Shown here piece by piece: positions 1-9,894 of a stretch of DNA of 21,295 nucleotides (its first letter is position 1; each line of letters opens with the position of its first letter). The DNA is from Muribaculaceae bacterium (GTDB lineage: Bacteria > Bacteroidota > Bacteroidia > Bacteroidales > Muribaculaceae): positions 1 to 21,295 of the forward strand of contig VSPF01000025.1 of NCBI GenBank assembly GCA_009775195.1. The letters run 5' to 3'. The notes under the pieces were generated by a model. It was not told where the DNA came from. It saw only the letters and a list, made by a program, of their open reading frames with translations, and searched no databases. A program made the translations under genes and the position numbers.

Positions 1-3000
1 ACTCGGTGCCGCTGCCCCTGCCGATTGCGCCGCTCATACCGCGCAATTACGACGACCTGATGCGCGAGGAGCTGGCCTACGACCTTGCCTCGCCCTCGAA
101 TATCACCACCGAGGCCGACTACGACCCCGCTACGGGCTGCTATATAGTGCATACGCGCCTGGGCGACATCGACATAGCCACGCCCTTCATGCTCACTGTC
201 GAGCAATATAACAACTGGCAGTTCCGCCGCTCGATGCAACGCTACTACCGCGAACGCAATACAGCCCTCGTCACCGAAAAAGAGAAGCAGCCCTTCAACA
301 TCTTCGACATGAACTTCGCCCTCGGGCCGCTCGAAAAAATCTTCGGCCCCGGCGGCGTGTCGCTCAAGACCCAGGGCTCCGTACAGGTCAAGATGGGCAT
401 CAAGAGCAACAAGACCGACAACCCCTCGCTGTCGCTCTCGGCCCGGCGCAAGACATACTTCGACTTCGAGCAGAAAATCCAGGCCACGATTCAGGCCGGT
501 GTCGGCGACCGCATGAAGTTCAACATGACCTATAACACCGATGCCACCTTCGATTTCGACTCCAAGAACCTCAAACTTGCCTACGAGGGCAAGGAGGACG
601 ACATAGTCAAGAGCATCGAGGCCGGCAACGTGTCGATGACCACAGGCTCGTCGCTAATCCGAGGCTCTACAGCTCTTTTCGGTATAAAATCTAAGTTGCA
701 GTTCGGCAAACTTACGGCCACGGCCCTGGTGTCGCAGCAGAACTCCGAGTCGAAGACCGTCAACACCCGTGGTGGGGCACAGACTACCGAGTTCAGCGTC
801 AATGCCGACGAGTACGACCAGAACCGCCACTACTTCCTTGCCCATTTCTTCCGCGACAATTACGACCGCTTTGCCTCGCGACTGCCCTTCGTGTCGTCGG
901 GCGTCAAAATTACCCGCATCGAGGTGTGGATTACCAACAAAAACGGCAAGTTCGACCAGTCGCGCAACTTCGTCGGCTTTATGGACCTCGGCGAGGAGAG
1001 CCACCTCGCCAGCGATTACTGGACTCCGAACCCCTCGCTGCCCAACCCGGCCAATGCGTCGAACAACCTCCTCCAGACCATCAAGACCGACTACCCCGGT
1101 GCGCGCAATATCAGCCAGGTCACACAGGTGCTCGACCCCCTGACGGCCTACGGCATCACCGGTGGCCGCGACTACGAGAAGGTAGAGAGTGCCCGTCTTC
1201 TCTCGAGCAGCGAGTACACCCTCAACTCGACCCTCGGTTACATTTCAATCAAGAGTGCGCTGAGTGCCGACGAAGTCCTCGCCGTGGCATACGAGTACAC
1301 CTACAACGGCCAGGTGTACCAGGTGGGCGAGTTCTCGGGCGACATCACCACCACCGACCAGTGCCTCTACCTCAAGATGCTCAAGAGCACCACCAACTCG
1401 CCCTATCTGCCCATGTGGCACCTGATGATGAAAAACGTCTACTCGCTGGGCGGCTATCAGATACAAAAGCAGAAGTTCAAGCTCAACATCAAATACCTCT
1501 CCGACACCACCGGCACGCAAATCAACTACCTGCCCGTGCCGGGCCTCAACAACAAGTCGTTGCTCCAGGTGATGAACCTCGACCGTATCGACAGCAACGA
1601 GGAGAGCAACCCCGACGGCTTCTTCGACTTTATCGACGGCTACACCATCATGCCGCAGACCGGCAAGGTCATCTTCCCCGTCGTGGAGCCTTTCGGCAGG
1701 CACCTCGCCGAGAAAATCGGCAACCCGGCGCTGGCCGAGAAATACGTCTACCAGGAGCTCTACGACTCGACTTTGGTCGTGGCGCGCCAGTATGCCGACA
1801 AAAACAAATTCATACTCTCGGGCGAGTATATGGCCTCGGCCGGGTCGCAAATCCGCCTCAACGCCATGAACGTGCCCCGTGGCTCGGTAATCGTAACCGC
1901 CGGCGGCGTGCAGCTTACCGAGAACTCCGACTATACCGTCGACTACGCCATGGGCATAGTCACCATCACCAACCAGAGCATTATCGACTCGGGGCAGAAC
2001 ATCAGCGTCACCCTCGAGAACCAGTCGCTCTTCTCGATGCAGCGCAAGACCCTCCTCGGCCTCGACCTGCAGTACCAGCTCAACAAGAACCTCAACCTCG
2101 GCGCAACGCTGCTCCATTTCTCCGAGAAGGCACTGCTCGAGAAGGTCAACATCGGCGACGAGACCGTCAACAACTCGATGTTCGGCCTCAACATGGCCTA
2201 TAACGGCGAGTTTATGTGGCTCACCAACCTCCTCAACAAAATCCCGACGGTCAACGCCACCGCTCCCTCGCGCCTGAGCCTCACCGCCGAGTATGCCCGC
2301 ATCATGCCTCACGCGCAGAAGTCGGGCTCTAACAAAGGCTCGTCGTATATCGACGACTTCGAGAGCACCCAGACCGGCATCGACCTGCGGTCGCCCTATT
2401 CGTGGTTCCTTGCCTCCACGCCCTACGACCCCTCGGCCGACGCCCTCTTCCCCGAGGCCGCATTGAGCAACGACCCTGCCTACGGCAAGAACCGCGCACT
2501 CATCAACTGGTACTATATCGACCGCCTCTTCACCCAGCGCAACTCGTCGATGTGCCCCGGCTATATCAAGAGCGACCTCAAGCAGCTTTCGAACCCATAC
2601 GTGCGCGAGGTCAAGACCTACGAGATTTTCCCCGGCCGCGAGGTAGGCTATGCCGAGACCGACTACATACAGACCCTCAACATCTCCTACTACCCCGACG
2701 AGCGCGGCCCCTACAACCTCGACAGCGACAACATCAGCGACACCGGCAGCCTCCTCAACCCCGAGCGCCGCTGGGGCGGCATCATGCGTCGCATGGACAA
2801 CCCCAACTTCGAGCAGTCGAATATCGAGTATGTGCAGTTCTGGCTCATGAACCCCTTCCTCGACCCCGAGAACCCCAACTACGAGGGCGGCGACCTATAT
2901 ATCAACTTCGGCGAAATCAGCGAGGACATACTCAAGGACGGTCTCAAGAGCTACGAGAACGGCATACCCTACGACGGCGACGACCAATACCTCACCGAGA

Positions 3001-6000
3001 CCGCATGGGGCCGCGTGTCGAAGCAGAACTCGCTTACTTACTCGTTCGACAACAACACCGGCTCGCGCCTGGCGCAGGACGTCGGCCTCGACGGTCTGCA
3101 CAACGACCAGGAGTTTGTATTCCCCACATATCAGAATTATCTCGACTCATACACTCGCAAGCTCTCGGCCGGCAGCGTTGCCGAGCAGCAGACCGACCTA
3201 TTCTCGCCGCTCAACGACCCCGCCGGCGACAACTACCACTTCTACCGTGGCTACGACTACGACGAGCAGCGCCTCGGCATCCTCGAGCGCTATAAACGCT
3301 ATAACGGCGTAGAGGGCAACTCGCTCTCGCCCGAGGATGCCCCCGACCCCCTCTACCAGTCGTCGCGCTCGGTGCCCGATGTCGAGGATATAAACCAGGA
3401 CAACACCCTCAACGAGTACGAGCGGTACTTCCAGTACCGCGTGTCTATCCGCCCCGAAGACCTCGTCGTCGGCAAGAACTTCATCACCGACAAGCAGGTG
3501 TCAATCGTACCCGTGCGCGACGGCTCGAACCAGGAAGTCGAGTGGTACCAGTTCAAGGTGCCCCTGAGCGAGTACGAGAAGGTCGTCGGCAATATCACCG
3601 ACTTCTCGACCATACGCTTTGCGCGCCTCTTCCTGACCGGCTTCAAGCACACCACGCACCTGCGTTTCGGCAGCCTCGAACTCGTGCGCGGCGAGTGGCG
3701 TACTTACGATTTCAACCTCAACAACCGTGGCGACGCCCCCGCCCAGGGCCAGCTCGATGTCAGCGTGGTCAATATCGAGGAAAATGACGAGCGCACACCT
3801 GTCAACTATGTGCTGCCTCCCGGTGTGACACGTATCACCGACCCCGGCCAGAGCCAGATTACGCAGCTCAACGAGCAGTCTATGTCGATGAAGCTCACCG
3901 GCCTTACCGCCGGCGACGCACGCGGCGTATATCGCAACACCCAGCTCGACCTGCGCAACTACAAGCGTATGCAGATGTGGGTACACGCCGAGGCCCTGAT
4001 TGACAATGCCACAAACCTGCAGTCGGGCCAGATGTCGGTCTTCGTGCGACTGGGCTCTGATGTCAAAAACAACTTCTATGAGTACGAGGTGCCCCTCGCC
4101 CTCACTCCTCCAGGCACTTATAATCGCTATCTTGCGTCTGACCAGTATATAGTGTGGCCGCAGTCGAACTACCTCGACTTCAATCTCCAAAACCTGGTCG
4201 AACTCAAAAAGGAGCGCAATCGTGCCAAGCGCAACGAGGAGAGCGGCGTGGGATACGGCACGCTCTTCAGCGGCCGTGACCCCGACAACGAGCGCAACCG
4301 CATGGCCGTGATGGGCAACCCCTCGCTCAGCGATGTGCGCGTAATCTTGATAGGAGTGCGCAACAACGCCGCCACTACCAAGGACGGCATCGTATGGGTC
4401 AACGAACTCAAGGTCACTGACTTCAACGAGGCCGGCGGCTGGGCCGCCAAGGCCAATGCCACCCTCAGCATGAGCGATATCGCAACTGTCAACCTCGGCG
4501 CCCACATCGAGACCGCCGGCTTCGGCAGCGTAGACCAGTCGCTCAACGAACGCCGCCTCGACGACTACGAGCAGTATAACTTTGCCGTGCAGGCCGACCT
4601 GGGCCGCTTCCTCCCCGAGAAGGCAAAGCTCCGCGCGCCAATCTACTACTCGGTGACAAAGGAAAAGACCTCGCCAAAATACAATCCCCTCGACCAGGAC
4701 GTGCTGCTCAAAGACGCCCTCGACGACTGCGCCAACGACCACGAGCGCGACTCGATTAGCGCCTTCGCCATCGAGCGGTCGACCATACAGAATTTCTCGG
4801 TCTCGGGCCTCAAATTCGATGTCAAGAGCAAGAACCCCATGCCATGGGACCCTGCCAACTTTACACTCAATTTCTCCTTTACCAAGCAGAGCAAGAACGA
4901 CCCGACCACCGAGTACGAGAACACCAACGACTATCGTGGGTCGCTGGCATACTCTTATTCGCCCTTTATCAAGCCCTTCAAACCGTTCGGCAAGGTGAAG
5001 GGCAAGGGCAAGAACGCCCGCTTCTTGCGCGAGTGGGAGCTGCAGTGGCTACCGAACAACATCTCCTTCCTCACCACCATGACCCGTTACTACTACGAGC
5101 AGCAGACGCGCTCCGAGGCCGACGTGATGTTCCAACTGCCCGTGTCGGTAAGCAAGAACTGGCTTTGGGACCGCCAACTGTCGCTCACATGGAACCTCAC
5201 CAAGAGTCTGCAGTTGTCGTTTAGCTCTAACACCTCGGCGCGCATCGAGGAGACCGTCGGGGCTGTCAACAAGAAGCTTTTCCCCGACAAATACCGCGAC
5301 TGGAAGGACACTATATGGCAGAGCCTCAAGTCTATGGGTACGCCGTGGAGCTACAACCAGACCTTTACCGGCTCCTACAAGGCCCCCTTCTCTAAAATCG
5401 CGTTCCTCGACTTCCTTACCGGCAATGTGAGCTACAACGCCACGTACCGCTGGGACCGTGGTGCCACTATCGACGGTGTGCGCATGGGCAACAGTATCGC
5501 CAACCAGGCCGCGTGGACTGCCGACGGACGCATAAACTTCGAGACTTTCTACAACAAGATTCCCATCATGAAGGAGGTCAACAAGCGTTTCGCCAACCGC
5601 CGCCCGACATCGGCGGCGCAGAAGAAGGCCCGCAAGTTCGAGCGCACATATCAGCTCAAGCCCGATACCACACTCACCATCAAGCACAACCTGCGCACTA
5701 AGAAGCTCAAGGTTGTCGCTGTCAATGCTACCGACAACAAGCCCGTGCGAGTCGAGACAAAGATTGTCGACAATAATACGCTCGAAGTCCTCACCCGGGG
5801 CGAGCAAAACCTCAAGTTCACCATTACCGAGGTGCTGAAAGAGGAGAAAAACCTTGCACGCGAGATTGGCGAGTATGCCCTGCGCTTCGTCATGTCGCCG
5901 CGCTCGGTGTCGGTGCGCTACCGCAACACGCGCTCTCTTTCGCTCCCGCTTTTCCGCCCTGACATAGGCAATGTCTTCGGCCAGTCGCAGCACTACGGGC

Positions 6001-7292
6001 CCATGTCGCCCGGCCTCGACTTCGCCTTCGGCTTTACCGACGAGGGCTATGTGCGCAAGGCCCTCGACCGTGGCTGGCTCATCACCGACGACGGCCAGAC
6101 TTCGCCTGCTGTCTGGGCAAAGACAAACGAGCTCAATATCGAAGGCGTCATCGAGCCTGTCAAGGGTCTCAAAATCACCCTGACATTCAACCGTACAGAT
6201 AACCGCAACTCGCAGATGCAGTTTATGTACGAGGGTATGCCCACCACGCTGTCGGGCTCCTACACAAAGACTCATTGCGCCATACTCACCGCCCTCAGGT
6301 CGTCGAACGCCAAAGACGGCTACCGCTCGGCGGCTTTCGACCAGTTCCTTGCCAATATCCCCGAAATTCGCGACCGCGTAGAGGCGCAGTATGCAGGGCT
6401 GGTATATCCTACCACCGGCTTCATGGCCGGTAATCCCCTCGGCGGACAGCCATATTCCCCCGAGACCGGCGCGGTGAGCGAAACGTCGTCCGACGTCCTC
6501 ATCCCGGCCTTTGTCGCTGCCTACACCAAGACTAATGCGCGTCGCCAGACCCTCGACCCCTTCCCCGGCTTCTCGTCGGTGCTCCCCAACTGGCGCATCA
6601 ACTACGACGGCCTGATTAACCTGGGCAATATGCGCAATATCTTTAAGTCGTTCTCGCTCACTCATGCCTATCAGTGTACCTACTCGGTCGGCTCGTTCAA
6701 CTCCTACCTCAACTGGGTCAGTGCCGACGGCAAGGCCAACCTTGGTTTCACACTCGACGAGCTTTCGGGGCAGCCCATACCATCGTCGCCCTTCAATATC
6801 TCGTCGGTTGCCATCACCGAGCGTTTTGCACCGCTTATCGGCATCAACGCCACGCTTAAAAACGACTTGCAGTTCAACCTCGAGTATCGCGACCAGCGCA
6901 CGCTCACTCTCAACAGCGCGGCCGGACAGGTCGTAGAGGCTTCGTCGCGAGGCATCACAATCGGTGCCGGCTACAAGATTGTGGGCTTCAACACCGTGCT
7001 CAAGATGAAGGGTTCCCAGACAGGCGTCAGCAACGACCTCACGCTCAATGCCGACTTCTCGTTCCAGAACAATCAGGCACTCATGCGTCGTATCGAGGGC
7101 AACTATACGCAGCCTACCAGCGGCACCAACACTATCAACATCAATTTCACCGCCTCGTATATATTGAGCAAGCGTCTCACCCTGTCGGCTTACTTCGACC
7201 ACCAGGTCAACAGCCCAATCGTTACGACAAGTGCTTATCCCACCACAAACTCGTCGTATGGCGTGTCGCTCAACCTCAACCTGGCCCGATAG
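1..7292 (+). CDS. sprA: SprA/Sov, T9SS outer-membrane translocon (5' partial)
   Basis: This is the large outer-membrane beta-barrel that exports folded cargo in the type IX secretion system (SprA in Flavobacterium, Sov in Porphyromonas). About 2428 residues are present. The frame is open through the left edge, and the GTG at position 6 is only the first in-frame start-like codon, so the signal peptide and true start lie outside the window. The N-terminal part is typical of SprA: the stretch FNIFDMNFALGPLEKIFGPGG near residue 97, then RRKTYFDFEQKIQ and a region ending NKNGKFDQSRN near residue 320. The rest alternates aromatic and polar residues as expected of many transmembrane strands, and it ends YGVSLNLNLAR, a terminal strand. 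Usual family length is about 2400 residues, so little is missing. Codon use is strongly C/G-ending. Identification is by recognition of family sequence. No promoter is visible because the 5' end is absent. Confidence 0.95.
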   Translation, partial: SVPLPLPIAPLIPRNYDDLMREELAYDLASPSNITTEADYDPATGCYIVHTRLGDIDIATPFMLTVEQYNNWQFRRSMQRYYRERNTALVTEKEKQPFNIFDMNFALGPLEKIFGPGGVSLKTQGSVQVKMGIKSNKTDNPSLSLSARRKTYFDFEQKIQATIQAGVGDRMKFNMTYNTDATFDFDSKNLKLAYEGKEDDIVKSIEAGNVSMTTGSSLIRGSTALFGIKSKLQFGKLTATALVSQQNSESKTVNTRGGAQTTEFSVNADEYDQNRHYFLAHFFRDNYDRFASRLPFVSSGVKITRIEVWITNKNGKFDQSRNFVGFMDLGEESHLASDYWTPNPSLPNPANASNNLLQTIKTDYPGARNISQVTQVLDPLTAYGITGGRDYEKVESARLLSSSEYTLNSTLGYISIKSALSADEVLAVAYEYTYNGQVYQVGEFSGDITTTDQCLYLKMLKSTTNSPYLPMWHLMMKNVYSLGGYQIQKQKFKLNIKYLSDTTGTQINYLPVPGLNNKSLLQVMNLDRIDSNEESNPDGFFDFIDGYTIMPQTGKVIFPVVEPFGRHLAEKIGNPALAEKYVYQELYDSTLVVARQYADKNKFILSGEYMASAGSQIRLNAMNVPRGSVIVTAGGVQLTENSDYTVDYAMGIVTITNQSIIDSGQNISVTLENQSLFSMQRKTLLGLDLQYQLNKNLNLGATLLHFSEKALLEKVNIGDETVNNSMFGLNMAYNGEFMWLTNLLNKIPTVNATAPSRLSLTAEYARIMPHAQKSGSNKGSSYIDDFESTQTGIDLRSPYSWFLASTPYDPSADALFPEAALSNDPAYGKNRALINWYYIDRLFTQRNSSMCPGYIKSDLKQLSNPYVREVKTYEIFPGREVGYAETDYIQTLNISYYPDERGPYNLDSDNISDTGSLLNPERRWGGIMRRMDNPNFEQSNIEYVQFWLMNPFLDPENPNYEGGDLYINFGEISEDILKDGLKSYENGIPYDGDDQYLTETAWGRVSKQNSLTYSFDNNTGSRLAQDVGLDGLHNDQEFVFPTYQNYLDSYTRKLSAGSVAEQQTDLFSPLNDPAGDNYHFYRGYDYDEQRLGILERYKRYNGVEGNSLSPEDAPDPLYQSSRSVPDVEDINQDNTLNEYERYFQYRVSIRPEDLVVGKNFITDKQVSIVPVRDGSNQEVEWYQFKVPLSEYEKVVGNITDFSTIRFARLFLTGFKHTTHLRFGSLELVRGEWRTYDFNLNNRGDAPAQGQLDVSVVNIEENDERTPVNYVLPPGVTRITDPGQSQITQLNEQSMSMKLTGLTAGDARGVYRNTQLDLRNYKRMQMWVHAEALIDNATNLQSGQMSVFVRLGSDVKNNFYEYEVPLALTPPGTYNRYLASDQYIVWPQSNYLDFNLQNLVELKKERNRAKRNEESGVGYGTLFSGRDPDNERNRMAVMGNPSLSDVRVILIGVRNNAATTKDGIVWVNELKVTDFNEAGGWAAKANATLSMSDIATVNLGAHIETAGFGSVDQSLNERRLDDYEQYNFAVQADLGRFLPEKAKLRAPIYYSVTKEKTSPKYNPLDQDVLLKDALDDCANDHERDSISAFAIERSTIQNFSVSGLKFDVKSKNPMPWDPANFTLNFSFTKQSKNDPTTEYENTNDYRGSLAYSYSPFIKPFKPFGKVKGKGKNARFLREWELQWLPNNISFLTTMTRYYYEQQTRSEADVMFQLPVSVSKNWLWDRQLSLTWNLTKSLQLSFSSNTSARIEETVGAVNKKLFPDKYRDWKDTIWQSLKSMGTPWSYNQTFTGSYKAPFSKIAFLDFLTGNVSYNATYRWDRGATIDGVRMGNSIANQAAWTADGRINFETFYNKIPIMKEVNKRFANRRPTSAAQKKARKFERTYQLKPDTTLTIKHNLRTKKLKVVAVNATDNKPVRVETKIVDNNTLEVLTRGEQNLKFTITEVLKEEKNLAREIGEYALRFVMSPRSVSVRYRNTRSLSLPLFRPDIGNVFGQSQHYGPMSPGLDFAFGFTDEGYVRKALDRGWLITDDGQTSPAVWAKTNELNIEGVIEPVKGLKITLTFNRTDNRNSQMQFMYEGMPTTLSGSYTKTHCAILTALRSSNAKDGYRSAAFDQFLANIPEIRDRVEAQYAGLVYPTTGFMAGNPLGGQPYSPETGAVSETSSDVLIPAFVAAYTKTNARRQTLDPFPGFSSVLPNWRINYDGLINLGNMRNIFKSFSLTHAYQCTYSVGSFNSYLNWVSADGKANLGFTLDELSGQPIPSSPFNISSVAITERFAPLIGINATLKNDLQFNLEYRDQRTLTLNSAAGQVVEASSRGITIGAGYKIVGFNTVLKMKGSQTGVSNDLTLNADFSFQNNQALMRRIEGNYTQPTSGTNTININFTASYILSKRLTLSAYFDHQVNSPIVTTSAYPTTNSSYGVSLNLNLAR

Positions 7293-7333
7293 AATGTAAA
7301 TGTTGATGGTATTGCTTGTTATCTTTGAAAAAA

Positions 7334-7354
7334 GTCGTCGGAGACGACGCTTTT
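7334..7354 (+). terminator. Possible sprA terminator hairpin
   Basis: Starting 42 bases after the sprA stop is a 6-bp stem GTCGTC/GACGAC with a GGA loop (7334-7348), preceded by an A run and followed by GC and four T residues. The A-run/T-run pairing can extend the stem. The T tract is short, so termination is plausible but not certain. The same hairpin could instead belong to a repeated element or to the cinA leader. Confidence 0.4.
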
Positions 7355-7421
7355 GTGGTTAACCCCACGATTATTCGTGGGGTTAAAAACTCGCAGTCAG
7401 GTCTTTGTCCTCGGAGAGGAC
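7334..7421. repeat. Triple inverted-repeat element in the sprA-cinA spacer
   Basis: Three inverted repeats lie in 88 bases. The first is GTCGTC-GGA-GACGAC at 7334-7348, followed by GC. The second is a perfect 12-bp repeat, TTAACCCCACGA at 7359-7370 and its complement at 7375-7386, around a TTAT loop. The third is GTCCTC-GGA-GAGGAC at 7407-7421, also followed by GC. The outer two share the same 17-base design and differ only by one swapped base pair (G-C to C-G), which keeps the stem paired. This was read directly from the sequence. The function is unknown: it could be an intergenic repeat family, a structured 5' leader of cinA, or a terminator cluster. Confidence 0.75.
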
Positions 7422-7452
7422 GCCAAATATAATGTTATGATTTGAATTATAT

Positions 7453-8676
7453 ATGAAACTTTCAATAATCATCATCGGCGACGAAATACTGCTCGGGCGC
7501 GTTACCGATACCAACTCAGGTCTCATCGCCCGCGCCTTTAGCGAACAGGGCTGGCAGGTTGCCAGCGTACGCACCGTCGGCGACAATGCCGCCGATATCC
7601 GCGATGCTATCGAGGCTTCCCTCTCCGTTTCCGACCTCGTCATTACCACCGGCGGACTCGGCCCCACGCGCGATGATATTACCAAGGGTGTAATGACCGA
7701 AATCTTTGGCGGCACTCTCGTAGAAGACCCGGATGTGTCGCGCAACGTTGAGCGCATCTTTGCCGAGCGTGGCCTGCAGCTCAACGACCTTACGCGCCGT
7801 CAGGCATGGGTGCCAACCTCGTGCCGCGTCATTATGAACGCGCTTGGTACGGCGCCGCTCATGTGGTTCGAGCGCGACGGCCACGTCCTCGTCGCCATGC
7901 CGGGAGTGCCCTTCGAGACTCGTGGCATGCTGCCCGAGGTGCGTCGCCAGGTGCGCGAACACTTCGGCATGGCCGACCATATCATGCACCGTGAGTTTAC
8001 CGTGACAGGCATCACCGAGTCGGGTTTGGCCGAACACCTTGCCGGTTTCGAAGATGCCATGCCCGAAGGCTTCAAATTGGCCTACTTGCCCTCGCCGGGC
8101 GAGATTGTGCTGCGCCTCGACGGCGCACCCGGAGCCCCCGACGAAGTCTTTGCCGACCAGGCGGCAAAGCTGCGCCTCGCCCTCGGCGACAAACTTGCAG
8201 GCGAAGGCAAACTTACCCCCGCCGAAATCGCGCTCCACAAACTCCGTTCGCACGGCTGGACTTTTGCCACCGCCGAGAGCTGCACTGGCGGCAACATCGC
8301 CCACCTCTTCACAGCCATACCGGGATGCTCCGACACCTTTACAGGCGGTGTCGTGTCGTATGCCAACGATGTAAAGATGGGCCTCCTCGGCGTGCGTGCT
8401 GAAACCCTCGAAAACGACGGTGCCGTCAGCGAAGCCACGGTGCGGCAAATGGCCGAGGGCGTCGCTCGCGCATGTTGCGCCGACTGCTCAGTGGCAAGCT
8501 CGGGTATCGCCGGCCCCGGCGGTGCGACCCCCGGCAAACCCGTCGGCACCGTATGGCTTGCAGCCCACACCCCTGCCGGCACAGTGACACGCCTCTGCCA
8601 CTTCTCGGGCGACCGTGCCGCAGTCATCGACCGCGCCTCCGCCACCGCCATAACCCTCCTCTGCCAGCAGTTATGA
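7453..8676 (+). CDS. cinA: CinA-family protein: MoCF-like domain plus nicotinamide-nucleotide amidase domain
   Basis: This 407-residue, two-domain CinA protein is full length for the family. Residues 1 to about 170 form the molybdopterin-binding-like (COG1058) domain, with GDEILLGRVTDTNS at 9-22, TTGGLGPTRDD at 65-75 and a later MPGVPFE motif. Residues from about 250 to 407 form the PncC-type domain that deamidates nicotinamide mononucleotide in pyridine-nucleotide recycling, with TAESCTGG at 273-280 (serine 276 in the conserved ESC), GGVVSYAN near 298 and SGIAGPGGATPGKPVGTVW near 351. The protein should be cytoplasmic. The first ATG gives the conserved N-terminus directly. The upstream spacer is structured. 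The only promoter-like element I see is an isolated TATCTTTG at 7320-7327 with no matching upstream box, so read-through from sprA is possible. It converges with the next gene, leaving 12 bases between their stop codons. Confidence 0.96.
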   Translation: MKLSIIIIGDEILLGRVTDTNSGLIARAFSEQGWQVASVRTVGDNAADIRDAIEASLSVSDLVITTGGLGPTRDDITKGVMTEIFGGTLVEDPDVSRNVERIFAERGLQLNDLTRRQAWVPTSCRVIMNALGTAPLMWFERDGHVLVAMPGVPFETRGMLPEVRRQVREHFGMADHIMHREFTVTGITESGLAEHLAGFEDAMPEGFKLAYLPSPGEIVLRLDGAPGAPDEVFADQAAKLRLALGDKLAGEGKLTPAEIALHKLRSHGWTFATAESCTGGNIAHLFTAIPGCSDTFTGGVVSYANDVKMGLLGVRAETLENDGAVSEATVRQMAEGVARACCADCSVASSGIAGPGGATPGKPVGTVWLAAHTPAGTVTRLCHFSGDRAAVIDRASATAITLLCQQL

Positions 8677-8688
8677 GTTTCTACGAAT

Positions 8689-9894
8689 TCAACTTAGTAA
8701 AAATTCGCGCAGAGACATTTGTCTGATGCCGTTGTATGTGTTGGGGGCAGATTCGGAATAGGTGACAACTATCTTTTCATAATTGTCTGGTATATTCTCT
8801 AAATTGCCGAATTCGCGTCGGGCTGTCGCTTCATTGAGAATGGAAAGAGCGACCTGCACATATCGGTATTCATTATCTTTTTCGGCTATAAAGTCTATCT
8901 CGCGCCCTTGTATGCCAACACCTATTTTGACTTCATAGCCATGGGCTCTAAGATGGTTATATACTGCGTTTTCCATCAGTCCGCCTATGTCGTTGGGACG
9001 ATAGCCGACGATTGAGTTGCGTATTCCGAGGTCTTCGAAGAATATTTTTTCACCTATCTCAAAATAGCGCTTGCCTTCGATATCCCAACGCCTTATCCGG
9101 TTTATTATATAGGCTTCTTCTACGTAGGCGATATATGATTGAACCCCTGTCACACTGGTGGATATTCGTTGCGATTTGAGATAGTCCGAAATACGCTTGG
9201 CATTGAAGATTTGTCCTATATTATCGGCCAAAAATCTAAGTAGACGCTGTAGGAAGTCGGTGTTGCGCAAAGAATGTCTGCTGACAACATCTCGGTAGAC
9301 CACTGCATCGGTTACCCCTCCAAGATATTCTGACCAAGTCTTTTGTTCGGGAAGATGCATCAGATAGGGGAGACCTCCATATCGGAGATATGTCGCAAGT
9401 GATTCGTCGGAATCTGTGTATGAATGAAACTCTAAAAACTCGCCATAAGTGAGTGGGTGTACATGGATTTGTATGCTGCGGCCGGCCAGTCGTGATGCGA
9501 TTTCTGATGATAACATGCTGCTGTTACTGCCGGTAAGGTACACATCGTTTTGAGGGTTGAGTATAAGGGAACGCACAACTTTGTCGAAACCTTCTACCTC
9601 TTGTATTTCATCAAGAAAGATATAATTTCTTTTGCCGTCGGCCAGTTGCAAAGATATTGCATCGTTGAGTTCTTTGGCATCAGTGATATGCGAGAAGGCG
9701 AAATCTTCGAGGTTGATGCTTATAATGTTGGCTTCAGGATTGCGATGTCTGACTTCCCAGGCAACTGCTTTTAGGATATAACTTTTACCTACTCGTCGCT
9801 GCCCGACAAGGATTTTAATTATATTGGTGTCTATATATGGGGTTATCCTATCCATATATATAGGCCGTTCTAAAATCGTGCTTCTTTCTTCCAT
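8689..9894 (-). CDS. AAA ATPase with C-terminal DUF4143-type domain
   Basis: This 401-residue protein is of the AAA_14/DUF4143 type, widespread in Bacteroidetes and of poorly defined role. Walker A is GQRRVGKS at 31-38, Walker B is YIFLDE at 91-96, and a sensor-like TGSNSS is at 121-126. YGGLP at 172-176 is typical of the family. Residues about 226-275 (IFNAKRISDYLKSQ onward) look like a winged helix. The C-terminus has a degenerate restriction-endonuclease-like core with EIDFIAE from residue 332 and VQVA at 346-349 where an active nuclease would have E-x-K. The start ATG is chosen because the promoter at 9910-9941 leaves a leader of only about 11 bases; it overlaps one of three repeats. Base composition is much more A+T rich than the flanks (21 G+C of 60 at 9601-9660 against 38 of 60 at 4441-4500), which suggests acquisition by transfer. 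It stands alone, convergent with cinA. Confidence 0.93.
   Translation of the reverse strand: MEERSTILERPIYMDRITPYIDTNIIKILVGQRRVGKSYILKAVAWEVRHRNPEANIISINLEDFAFSHITDAKELNDAISLQLADGKRNYIFLDEIQEVEGFDKVVRSLILNPQNDVYLTGSNSSMLSSEIASRLAGRSIQIHVHPLTYGEFLEFHSYTDSDESLATYLRYGGLPYLMHLPEQKTWSEYLGGVTDAVVYRDVVSRHSLRNTDFLQRLLRFLADNIGQIFNAKRISDYLKSQRISTSVTGVQSYIAYVEEAYIINRIRRWDIEGKRYFEIGEKIFFEDLGIRNSIVGYRPNDIGGLMENAVYNHLRAHGYEVKIGVGIQGREIDFIAEKDNEYRYVQVALSILNEATARREFGNLENIPDNYEKIVVTYSESAPNTYNGIRQMSLREFLLS

Noticed and set aside
6..8. GTG at position 6 as the start of sprA
   Set aside because: The frame is open to the window edge, and no signal peptide follows this codon, which an outer-membrane protein needs.
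926..2203. 425-codon plus-strand frame overlapping sprA
   Set aside because: It is a shadow frame, rich in Arg, Pro, Gln and His as expected from frame-shifted G+C-rich coding sequence, with no recognisable domain.
5049..7202. Long minus-strand open frame of 717 codons opposite sprA, with other long antisense frames at 3501-4742 and 1245-2312
   Set aside because: They lie opposite the clearly coding sprA frame. Strong C/G third-position bias in a G+C-rich gene leaves the antisense frames free of stops. The translations show no family motifs and are low in complexity.
7359..7386. The 12-bp inverted repeat as a rho-independent terminator
   Set aside because: The stem is perfect, but no T tract follows it on either strand.
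7516..8448. 310-codon minus-strand frame opposite cinA
   Set aside because: cinA matches its family end to end; the antisense frame has no motif or promoter.
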